The notes under the pieces were generated by a model. The model saw nothing but the letters and a program-made list of their open reading frames with translations. It searched no databases and was not told the origin of the DNA. DNA of 6,524 bases, taken from positions 1 to 6,524 of the forward strand of contig SMWN01000029.1 of assembly GCA_004356415.1 (NCBI GenBank), written 5' to 3'. This document shows positions 1 to 5,034 of this stretch, in pieces. Position numbers and translations under genes: made by a program. Source of the DNA: Gammaproteobacteria bacterium (GTDB lineage: Bacteria > Pseudomonadota > Gammaproteobacteria > Eutrophobiales > Eutrophobiaceae). The first letter of the stretch is position 1; every line of letters begins with the position of its first letter.

Positions 1-37
1 AAAAGTGGAAATAATTAGTCTAAGTGCTTGTAATCAT

Positions 38-114
38 TGGTGGCTATGGGTGGACTTGAACCACCGACCCCAGCGTTATGAGTGCTGTGCTCTAACCAGC
101 TGAGCTACATAGCC
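38..114 (-). tRNA. tRNA-Met (anticodon CAU), elongator type
   Basis: Read on the minus strand, this 77-nt segment folds as a complete cloverleaf. A 7-bp acceptor stem GGCTATG/CATAGCC is followed by discriminator A and an encoded CCA (positions 40-38). The D-arm is GCTC...GAGC, the anticodon loop CTCATAA has CAU at 80-78, and the T-arm is GGTGG-TTCAAGT-CCACC. The G1-C72 pair and the absence of three consecutive G-C pairs at the base of the anticodon stem argue against initiator tRNA. Similarity to the E. coli metT acceptor and D-arm sequence favours elongator Met over the lysidine-modified Ile2 tRNA, which shares the CAU anticodon, but this is not proven. The anticodon stem has one A31-C39 mismatch next to the loop. 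It lies downstream of crp on the same strand. Confidence 0.96.
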
Positions 115-139
115 ATATTGTGAAACTCGAGGAAACGGG

Positions 140-168
140 ATCTTCCTGTTAGTACAGTGTTTTGTCAA
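140..168 (-). promoter_or_regulatory. candidate sigma70 promoter for the tRNA-Met gene
   Basis: On the minus strand a perfect TTGACA (168-163) is followed after 17 bp by GAAGAT (145-140), a weak -10 matching 3 of 6 consensus bases. A C/G-rich stretch (CCCG) follows directly, as is common in the discriminator of stable-RNA promoters. The element lies between the crp stop codon and the tRNA, about 25 bp from the mature 5' end. The -35 is strong evidence and the -10 is poor, so the tRNA might instead be read through from crp. No intrinsic terminator is visible after crp. Confidence 0.4.
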
Positions 169-176
169 GGGGCCTG

Positions 177-812
177 TTATCGTGTGCCGTATACAACGAT
201 GGTCTTGCCCGATGCCGAAATCAGATGATTTTCCTCAAGACTTTTAAGTACCCGTCCGACCATTTCCCTTGAGCAGCCGACGATACGCCCAAGTTCTTGG
301 CGTGTTATTTTAATTTGCATACCATCTGGATGGGTCATGGCATCAGGTTCTTTGCACAGATCTAACAATGTTCTTGCAACTCGTCCCTGAACGTCTGTAA
401 AGGCCAGATCACTAACCTTACGGCTGGTTTTCCTTAATCTGAATGCAAGCTGTGAGGCAATATTGAACAACAATTCAGGGAAAAGATCTTGAAGTGATTT
501 CAGGCGCTCGTAGCTGATTATTGCTATTTCACATGTTGTTTTGGCGCGGACAACTGCACTGCGTTTATGTTCTTCATCAAACAGTCCTATCTCCCCAAAA
601 TAATCTCCAGGGTTGAGATAAGCCAGGACAATTTCCTTTCCTTTAACATCTTCTACAATGACTGTGACAGAACCCTTAATGATGTAGTAAAGATCTGTGC
701 TGGGGTCACCTTCTCTAATAATGATGCTTTTTTTCGGATATTCTTTTTGGTGACAATGTTCAAGAAAGCGTTCAGTTGTCCTGTCTACTGTTTGATAAAT
801 ATTTGTACTCAT
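177..812 (-). CDS. crp: cAMP-activated global transcriptional regulator CRP (Vfr-like)
   Basis: This 211-residue protein is the cytoplasmic cAMP receptor protein, a homodimer that binds TGTGA-N6-TCACA-type sites and recruits RNA polymerase. The cyclic-nucleotide domain (about 20-115) keeps the ligand residues equivalent to E. coli G71/E72 (FGE, 73-74), R82/S83 (RS, 84-85) and T127/S128 (TS, 129-130). The AR1 loop DAMTHPDGM (157-165) and the recognition helix GCSREMVGR (179-187) are almost identical to CRP. The AR2 residues are only partly kept: the second His of HCHxH is Lys, and K101 is Arg. I chose the ATG at 812 because GGGGAAAG (825-818) sits 5 nt upstream. A TTG at 827 would add MGKVF and use up that site. 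Its length matches E. coli CRP (about 210). It is divergent to the OsmC gene, as crp is to yhfA in E. coli. Confidence 0.96.
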   Translation of the reverse strand: MSTNIYQTVDRTTERFLEHCHQKEYPKKSIIIREGDPSTDLYYIIKGSVTVIVEDVKGKEIVLAYLNPGDYFGEIGLFDEEHKRSAVVRAKTTCEIAIISYERLKSLQDLFPELLFNIASQLAFRLRKTSRKVSDLAFTDVQGRVARTLLDLCKEPDAMTHPDGMQIKITRQELGRIVGCSREMVGRVLKSLEENHLISASGKTIVVYGTR

Positions 813-817
813 AAACA

Positions 818-825
818 CTTTCCCC
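818..825 (-). promoter_or_regulatory. ribosome binding site that decides the crp start
   Basis: GGGGAAAG on the minus strand ends 5 nt before the ATG at 812. An in-frame TTG at 827 overlaps this purine run and has no Shine-Dalgarno sequence of its own, so the ATG is preferred. Confidence 0.6.
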
Positions 826-829
826 AATA

Positions 830-859
830 ATTATATACGAGCCGAGCGCCACCCTTCAA
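830..859 (-). promoter_or_regulatory. candidate crp promoter
   Basis: On the minus strand TTGAAG (859-854, 4 of 6 matches) and a perfect TATAAT (835-830) are separated by 18 bp. Transcription would start near 823-824, giving a leader of only about 12 nt with the Shine-Dalgarno at its very 5' end. No convincing TGTGA-N6-TCACA CRP operator was found in the 813-926 spacer, so autoregulation as in E. coli is not visible here. Confidence 0.45.
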
Positions 860-916
860 AAGTGTTCCTGCTGAATGGCGGACTATGTTACCCTTTTTCC
901 AGAGAATCAACCAGTT

Positions 917-923
917 GGAGAGG
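917..923 (+). promoter_or_regulatory. ribosome binding site that decides the osmC-like start
   Basis: GGAGAGG ends 3 nt before the ATG at 927; its GGAG core is 6 nt away. The upstream in-frame ATG at 885 has no comparable purine run before it. Confidence 0.6.
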
Positions 924-926
924 TTA

Positions 927-1346
927 ATGGAGACACAGCTCAAGTGGGCAGGTAATGCGGCATTCATTGGCAGGGCATCAAGTGGACACACCGTTGTTAT
1001 GGATGGTCCGGCAGAAGGAGGTGGCCGGAATCTCGGTCCAAGACCAATGGAAATGCTGATACTCGGTATGGGAGCTTGCAGCGCCTATGATGTTGTTTCT
1101 ATTTTGAAGAAGTCACGCCAGGAAATAACTGATTGTGAAATAAAGATAATTTCAAAGCGTGCAGAAAGTGACCCAAAGGTATTTACAGATATTCAACTCC
1201 ATTTTGTTGTGAGTGGGCGTAATCTTAAGCAGAAACAGGTTGAGCGCGCCATCAAGCTTTCAGCAGAGAAATATTGCTCTGCCTCAATTATGTTGGGTGC
1301 GATAGCGAATATCACACACGACTATGAAATAATTAATGTAGATTAG
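927..1346 (+). CDS. OsmC/Ohr-family protein, YhfA-like
   Basis: This 139-residue cytoplasmic protein belongs to the OsmC/Ohr family of thiol-dependent peroxidases. It aligns along its whole length with E. coli YhfA, whose physiological substrate is not established. The two redox cysteines typical of the family are present: Cys51 in GMGACSAYDV and Cys117 in SAEKYCSASIML. The PMEMLILG segment (40-47) and the C-terminal NITHDYE (128-134) also match the YhfA branch. I chose the ATG at 927 because homologues begin at this METQLKW-like point and GGAGAGG (917-923) lies just upstream. An ATG at 885 would add 14 residues that look non-homologous. The gene is divergent from crp. Its TAG overlaps the TAA of the converging cyclophilin-like gene by 4 bp. 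A role in organic peroxide removal is inferred from the family only. Confidence 0.9.
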   Translation: METQLKWAGNAAFIGRASSGHTVVMDGPAEGGGRNLGPRPMEMLILGMGACSAYDVVSILKKSRQEITDCEIKIISKRAESDPKVFTDIQLHFVVSGRNLKQKQVERAIKLSAEKYCSASIMLGAIANITHDYEIINVD

Positions 1347-1735
1347 TCGGAATGAACAGAGTCATCATATATTTCGACACTAACCGGATCGCCATCTTTA
1401 GCCTTCGATAACAACTTCACATCGGTAAGAGATTGTCCCCAGATGTTGGTTTTTGCAGCCAGACGGATTTCATTTCCCTGTGAAATGGGGGTAGGTCCAA
1501 AACCAATGGCAATACAACTTCCTTCTACCCAAAAGGCAAGCTCACCTGCTTCAACAATATCCTTTGCATTGGTTTCTTTTGATACGTTGATGGGTGTGTC
1601 GAAATAGACTTCATCACCCCAGGTATTCACACTGGAAGTGAAGGGCACATGCTTCAGTATTTCTTTTGCTGTTGGTGTATCCAGTAATTCAGCTACCAGT
1701 GAGATCGGTCCAATTTTTAAAATTAGTGTTTTCAT
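1343..1735 (-). CDS. cyclophilin-like fold protein (TM1367/DUF369 family)
   Basis: This 130-residue, probably cytoplasmic protein has no signal peptide or membrane segment. It resembles the cyclophilin-like family typified by Thermotoga TM1367 (Pfam Cyclophil_like). Recognisable family blocks are PFTSSVNTWGDEVYF (31-45), AFWVEGSCIAIGFGPTPIS (67-85) and a later N-I-W-G (97-100) near the position of the usual VNVIG. The fold resembles cyclophilin, but peptidyl-prolyl isomerase activity and substrate are not established for this family, so I assign no reaction. The ATG start matches the usual MK-hydrophobic beginning. It lies 47 bp inside the end of the response-regulator gene in another frame, and I see no Shine-Dalgarno before it (ATAAATAAACAATTGA), so it may depend on translation of the upstream gene. 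Its TAA overlaps the TAG of the converging osmC-like gene. Confidence 0.8.
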   Translation of the reverse strand: MKTLILKIGPISLVAELLDTPTAKEILKHVPFTSSVNTWGDEVYFDTPINVSKETNAKDIVEAGELAFWVEGSCIAIGFGPTPISQGNEIRLAAKTNIWGQSLTDVKLLSKAKDGDPVSVEIYDDSVHSD

Positions 1736-2375
1736 TCAATTGTTTATTTATCAGTTTGGCTGCTGGTCCTGACGCAATTTCACGCAGTAACATTAATTTA
1801 CTATTGGTATTTGTCTTTCTATAAATATGTTTTAAATGAGTACGAACAGTTGAGAGGGCAAGATTCAGAGCATTAGCTGTACTATGTAATTCCGGGTACT
1901 TCAAAAGCATGCTAAGAACTTTTGCTTCAGCAGGTGTAAGTTTGTAAGTTTCTTCTAGAATTCTTTTGATAGAAGCTCCTTTCAGACTTTTATCAACTAT
2001 TTTTGGGTTTTGGTTTATCGCAAATTCTATTGTTGTTTTTAGGTCAGATTCTCTGAGCGGTTTGTTAATGAAGCCCGCGGGATTAACTATCTTTGCTCTT
2101 CTTAAGGTCTTGCTGTCTGAATGCGCGGTAACAAATACAATTGGTATATTCATATGTTTGCTGATCGCTAGGGCGGCATCAATTCCGTCTGCGCCTTCGC
2201 CAAGTCTGATATCCATCAGCACAAGATCGGGTTTCAGATCTCTAGCAATATTAATAGCTTCTTTAGCTGAAGAGGCTATACCAGCAATATGGTAACCAAA
2301 GTTATCGAGATGAAGTTGCATGACGGAAGCCGTCGTACGGTCATCATCAACGATTAAAATACTTGTTTTAGACAT
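1689..2375 (-). CDS. orphan REC-LuxR (NarL/FixJ-type) response regulator
   Basis: This 228-residue two-component regulator has an N-terminal receiver domain (about 4-120) and a C-terminal LuxR-type helix-turn-helix (about 145-202). Receiver landmarks are all present: acidic residues D10/D11, phospho-acceptor D55 in LVLMDIRLG, T83 in FVTAHSD, and K105 in FINKPL. The DNA-binding part shows LTPAEAKVL (146-154) and STVRTHLKHIYRKTNTNSK (175-193). The output site and signal are unknown, and no sensor kinase lies in the window. The start is uncertain. The ATG at 2375 puts beta-strand 1 at residue 4, as usual, but has only AAGG touching the start codon. An in-frame ATG at 2438 adds 21 residues without recognisable homology and has GAGG at a good 7-nt spacing. 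The 3' end overlaps the cyclophilin-like gene by 47 bp. Confidence 0.9.
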   Translation of the reverse strand: MSKTSILIVDDDRTTASVMQLHLDNFGYHIAGIASSAKEAINIARDLKPDLVLMDIRLGEGADGIDAALAISKHMNIPIVFVTAHSDSKTLRRAKIVNPAGFINKPLRESDLKTTIEFAINQNPKIVDKSLKGASIKRILEETYKLTPAEAKVLSMLLKYPELHSTANALNLALSTVRTHLKHIYRKTNTNSKLMLLREIASGPAAKLINKQLNENTNFKNWTDLTGS

Positions 2376-2442
2376 CCTTGAATAATGGTAGTCATCAAAA
2401 AGTATGCATTCTACTATATGAAGCTGAGCAGATGTCATTCAT

Positions 2443-2460
2443 CTACCTCATTTGAGGTAG
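2443..2460 (-). repeat. perfect 8+8 bp palindrome upstream of the response regulator
   Basis: CTACCTCA and TGAGGTAG are exact reverse complements separated by 2 bp (2451-2452). In the leftward transcript they can form a 7-bp stem with an AAAU loop. The 3' arm contains GAGG (2449-2446), the only good Shine-Dalgarno for the alternative regulator start at 2438. It could be an RBS-masking hairpin or a dimeric DNA operator, perhaps for the regulator itself. No T-run follows, so it does not look like an intrinsic terminator. Confidence 0.7.
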
Positions 2461-2504
2461 GTTTTGGTCAAAAATATTTACTTATCAGCTTAAATGTAAA
2501 TGAA

Positions 2505-2756
2505 TCAATATTTTTTCGGGGTTACCGCTCGTTGTATATAAAATTTAAAAAGTTCTTCAGCCTCATCTATACTTAATAACTTGTGATCGGTTCTGGCACA
2601 GTACGCCTTAAAGTCAATCACCGAGTGCGGATCTGTTGCCTCAACATAGAGTATCTCGCCTGGTTGCATCTTGTTCAGTAATACTTTGGTCTTCAATATT
2701 GGCAAAGGACAATTCAGACCTTTGGCATCTAATGTTTGATCTTCTTTTATGGTCAT
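2505..2756 (-). CDS. TusA/SirA-family sulfur carrier protein
   Basis: This 83-residue cytoplasmic protein has the family signature LDAKGLNCPLPILKTK (9-24). Cys16 in the CPxP motif is the residue that carries persulfide sulfur in TusA. The ATDPHSVIDFKAYC segment (40-53) matches the conserved second half, and a second Cys (53) is present. In E. coli TusA passes sulfur from IscS to TusD for tRNA 2-thiouridine. Relatives with CPLP motifs take part in other sulfur transfer or oxidation routes, so the partner is not clear here, and no tusBCD, rhodanese or dsr gene lies in the window. I prefer the ATG at 2756 because it gives a typical family length. A GTG at 2777 would add MNEDNSV. Neither has a strong Shine-Dalgarno. 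It is first in a leftward block with the response regulator, 66 bp before that gene's longer possible start. Confidence 0.88.
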   Translation of the reverse strand: MTIKEDQTLDAKGLNCPLPILKTKVLLNKMQPGEILYVEATDPHSVIDFKAYCARTDHKLLSIDEAEELFKFYIQRAVTPKKY

Positions 2757-2810
2757 TACTGAATTGTCTTCATTCACAGGATTTACGGTCTTTGCACGAG
2801 AGTGCTTAGT

Positions 2811-2837
2811 TTACTGCGCGTTCATAAAAATTACTGC
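2811..2837. repeat. paired TTACTGC direct repeats, 20 bp apart
   Basis: TTACTGC occurs at 2811-2817 and again at 2831-2837, both within the spacer between the TusA-like gene and zur. The 20-bp phase is close to two helical turns, so two protein subunits could sit on the same DNA face. It lies in the presumed leader or promoter of the TusA-like gene. Chance is a real alternative for a 7-mer. Confidence 0.3.
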
Positions 2838-2853
2838 ATCTGTAGTGTATATA

Positions 2854-2872
2854 TATGTTATATTATAACATA
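2854..2872. promoter_or_regulatory. Zur box (zinc-responsive operator) with overlapping promoter elements
   Basis: TATGTTATA-T-TATAACATA is a perfect 19-bp palindrome centred at 2863. Its ATGTTATATTATAACAT core matches the gammaproteobacterial Zur-box consensus (GAAATGTTATAWTATAACATTTC), though the outermost bases do not. It lies 46 bp (centre to start) before zur and faces the znu operon, so autorepression of zur-znuACB under zinc sufficiency is expected. The plus strand has -10-like TATTAT (2877-2882) or TATAAA (2880-2885) just downstream, with no good -35. The minus strand has a perfect TATAAT (2867-2862) inside the operator, also without a clear -35. Zur binding could thus affect both directions. 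Confidence 0.85.
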
Positions 2873-2873
2873 A

Positions 2874-2886
2874 CTTTATTATAAAG
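2874..2886. repeat. 13-bp palindrome beside the Zur box
   Basis: CTTTAT-T-ATAAAG is a perfect palindrome centred at 2880, 17 bp from the Zur-box centre. Aligned on its centre it matches the Zur consensus poorly, so it may only reflect an AT-rich -10 region of the zur promoter (TATTAT/TATAAA). A second regulator site remains possible. Confidence 0.35.
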
Positions 2887-2908
2887 ACTTAATAAACAAA
2901 GACATAGT

Positions 2909-3421
2909 ATGCGAAAAACTAATGTAATTACATCTTTTAAGAAGCCAAGCCATGTCCATCAGCTGTGCACTGAAGCGGCATTGTCAGTGGCGGAAGACAC
3001 CTGCAATTTGCGTGGTGTGCGTTTAACCAAATTGCGTCGGAGAGTATTGGAACTGGTTTGGACCAGTCATGAGCCAGTGAAAGCTTACGATATATTGGAC
3101 ATTCTACGTGATGAGCACAGCGGATCTGCCCCATCAACAGTTTATCGGGCATTGGAATTTTTGCAGGAAGAGGGGATGGTACACAGGATTGAGTCATTAA
3201 ATGCATACGTCGGTTGTGGGGCACCTGATCATAATCATACCAGTCAATTTTTGATTTGCCGCTCATGTGGGGCCGCTGCAGAAATGGATGATGCAGATAT
3301 CAGAAATTTAATCGCTGATAAAGCTGCTGATATGGGCTTTAAAATTGATGAGGAAATAATTGAAGTGAAAGGAATTTGCTCCCAATGTAATGATAGATGT
3401 AGCAGTGATAAAAACTTTTGA
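2909..3421 (+). CDS. zur: zinc uptake transcriptional repressor Zur (Fur family)
   Basis: This 170-residue cytoplasmic dimeric repressor binds zinc-uptake promoters when loaded with Zn(II). The winged helix (about 35-95) carries GVRLTKLRRRVLEL (36-49) and recognition segment SAPSTVYRALEFL (73-85). The zinc ligands known from E. coli Zur all have counterparts. The regulatory-site residues are H92 (MVHRIES), C103 (AYVGC), H110 (NHTSQF) and E125. The structural site is C117/C120 (CRSC) and C157/C160 (CSQC). This pattern separates it from Fur, Mur and PerR. The ATG at 2909 is the only plausible start near the conserved region, although its Shine-Dalgarno (AAAGACATAGT) is weak and the first 15 residues are not conserved. 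It heads an operon with znuA, whose chosen start is 10 bp after its stop, and lies directly under a Zur box, so it is probably autoregulated. Confidence 0.95.
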   Translation: MRKTNVITSFKKPSHVHQLCTEAALSVAEDTCNLRGVRLTKLRRRVLELVWTSHEPVKAYDILDILRDEHSGSAPSTVYRALEFLQEEGMVHRIESLNAYVGCGAPDHNHTSQFLICRSCGAAAEMDDADIRNLIADKAADMGFKIDEEIIEVKGICSQCNDRCSSDKNF

Positions 3422-3431
3422 GTTATCAGGT

Positions 3432-4319
3432 ATGCTCAGGAAATTATTTTATGTAATTTTATTTGCAAGCCAGTTACTACAACATTGTTATGCAGATAAT
3501 ATCGATATAAAGAATATTTTTGTAAGTATCCTTCCGCAAAAATATTTTGTTAAGAGAATTGGTGGTGAGTATGTAAATGTCTCAGTTATGGTGGGTACAG
3601 GTCAGAATCCCGCAACATATGAGCCATCACCTAAACAAATGGCACTACTAAGTAAAGCAAAATTGTATTTCCGAATTGGTGTTCCATTTGAAGATATATG
3701 GATTGATGTCATTAATGAACTAAACGTAAATTTAAAAATAATCGAGTGTTGTACAGAACTGAGATCTATCGCTCTCGAAGAACATGCCCACGGGAACCAT
3801 AATGAAGAAGAAAGTGTGGACGACCCTCACGTCTGGACTAGCCCCATAAATGCGAAATATATTTCGCTTAAAATCAAAAAGGCGCTGATTGATATTCTTC
3901 CGGACCAAAAAGTAGAACTAGAAAATAATTATTCTAAATTAATAATGGATCTGTCCAAGCTCGACCAGGATATCAGATTACGTCTGATGTACTTGGACAA
4001 TCGCTATATTGTTGTTTCACATCCCTCCTGGGGATATTATGCAGACGCATACAACCTAATTCAACTACCGATTGAATTGGATGGCAAAGATGTTCACGCA
4101 AAATCCTTAACAAAGTTAATTGAATTATCGCGGTCAAAAAAAATAAACAGAGTATTTGTACAAAAGCAATTTAATAAAAATTCTGCAGAAATACTTGCGA
4201 AAGAAATTGATGCGCAAGTTATCGAATTGGATCCACTAGCTGAAGACTATATTGCCAATCTTTATCATGTGACGAATGCCATTTTAAATAGGAAAGTTGG
4301 TGATGAACCCCATTATTGA
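3432..4319 (+). CDS. znuA: periplasmic zinc-binding protein of the Znu ABC transporter
   Basis: This 295-residue cluster A-I solute-binding protein (ZinT/ZnuA-like family, PF01297) should deliver zinc to ZnuB. A signal peptide is visible: MLRK, a hydrophobic core to about residue 16, and a likely cut after CYA (residue 21). LQHC is not a convincing lipobox. Metal-site residues seen are H133 (DPHVW), H197 (VSHPSWGY) and D267 (ELDPLA). The first ligand is atypical: where many ZnuA proteins have His in PHxYEP, this one reads QNPATYEP (58-65). A short His/acid-rich loop (HAHGNH, 118-123) precedes H133, as in zinc-specific members. I chose the ATG at 3432 because it gives a proper signal peptide; an ATG at 3390, inside zur, would bury it. 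The gene is noticeably AT-rich compared with its neighbours. Its stop overlaps the start of znuC. Confidence 0.92.
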   Translation: MLRKLFYVILFASQLLQHCYADNIDIKNIFVSILPQKYFVKRIGGEYVNVSVMVGTGQNPATYEPSPKQMALLSKAKLYFRIGVPFEDIWIDVINELNVNLKIIECCTELRSIALEEHAHGNHNEEESVDDPHVWTSPINAKYISLKIKKALIDILPDQKVELENNYSKLIMDLSKLDQDIRLRLMYLDNRYIVVSHPSWGYYADAYNLIQLPIELDGKDVHAKSLTKLIELSRSKKINRVFVQKQFNKNSAEILAKEIDAQVIELDPLAEDYIANLYHVTNAILNRKVGDEPHY

Positions 4320-5028
4320 GATTGACAATGTTAGTTTTTCCTACAGTCATATCCCTGTTGTACGTGATATAAACCTTGTTATTCATGAGGGCGAATTTCT
4401 GGGTGTGATTGGTCCCAATGCTGGCGGGAAAAGTACATTACTTAAATTAATTCTTGGCTTGCTCAGGCCTGATGCGGGTAAAATTACTGTGTTGGGAAAG
4501 AGTCCTGATAAAGGGCGATCTCGAATAGGCTATGTCCCTCAATATCCAGCATTCTCCAGGGATTTCCCGATCAATGTTCGTGATGTAGTACTTTTAGGCC
4601 GACTTGGAGAAACGCGTTGGTATGGAGGATATACACAGGAGGACAGGGACATCGCAATGAATGCGCTTAAAGCGGTTGAGATAGACAGTATCTGGAATCA
4701 AAGTATTGATTCACTTTCAGGTGGACAGTTACAACGAATGTTGATTGCGCGAGCACTCGCATCTAAACCGGATATTCTTATTCTTGATGAACCCACTGCA
4801 AATATAGACGTACGCGCTGAAGAAGATATCTTTGCGTTACTGAAACAATACAATGATCACATGACAATCATTGTTGTCTCACATGATATAGGCTTTATTT
4901 CAGGTTATGTTAATCGAGTTGCATGCCTGAACCAGACACTGCTTTGCCATACAACGAGTGAAATTAGCGGTAAGACAATTGAAGAATTGTATGGTGCTCC
5001 CGTCAGGATGATTCAACATATACACTAG
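4303..5028 (+). CDS. znuC: zinc ABC transporter ATP-binding protein
   Basis: This 241-residue cytoplasmic ATPase powers zinc import through ZnuB. All nucleotide-binding motifs are intact: Walker A GPNAGGKST (37-45, the AGGKST form frequent in metal-type ABC-3 importers), Q-loop YVPQ (Q80), signature LSGGQ (138-142), Walker B DILILDE (157-163) and H-loop H194 (VVSHD). It ends in QHIH with no long regulatory tail, so it is a little shorter than E. coli ZnuC (about 250). I chose the ATG at 4303; AGGA (4290-4293) lies upstream, and in-frame TTG (4297) and GTG (4300) codons directly before it are possible alternative starts. It overlaps the end of znuA by 17 bp, which suggests translational coupling. 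It is followed 6 bp later by znuB. Confidence 0.95.
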   Translation: MNPIIEIDNVSFSYSHIPVVRDINLVIHEGEFLGVIGPNAGGKSTLLKLILGLLRPDAGKITVLGKSPDKGRSRIGYVPQYPAFSRDFPINVRDVVLLGRLGETRWYGGYTQEDRDIAMNALKAVEIDSIWNQSIDSLSGGQLQRMLIARALASKPDILILDEPTANIDVRAEEDIFALLKQYNDHMTIIVVSHDIGFISGYVNRVACLNQTLLCHTTSEISGKTIEELYGAPVRMIQHIH

Positions 5029-5034
5029 TGAAGC

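Noticed and set aside
1..37. Possible terminator or attachment site beyond the tRNA 3' end
   Set aside because: No stable hairpin and no repeat of the tRNA 3' end were found; the stretch is cut by the window edge.
567..830. 87-residue plus-strand open frame inside crp
   Set aside because: It lies opposite the strongly conserved cAMP-binding domain of crp; the sequence is low complexity and matches no family I know.
814..866. Inverted repeat AACACTT (814-820) and AAGTGTT (860-866)
   Set aside because: Only 7 bp with a 39-bp loop, overlapping the crp ribosome binding site on one side; most likely chance, and it does not match the CRP operator.
809..991. 60-residue open frame on the minus strand across the crp/osmC spacer
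   Set aside because: It covers promoter sequence and the start of the OsmC-like gene, has no recognisable domain, and conflicts with two well-supported divergent genes.
2794..2805. GCAC-GAGA-GTGC hairpin upstream of the TusA-like gene
   Set aside because: A 4-bp stem is too short to call a regulatory RNA structure or terminator.
2937..3266. 109-residue minus-strand open frame inside zur
   Set aside because: It is antisense to the conserved Zur DNA-binding and metal-binding regions, which explain the sequence fully.
3390..3431. Upstream ATG for znuA at 3390
   Set aside because: It would start inside zur and put 14 residues before an intact signal peptide; the ATG at 3432 fits export.
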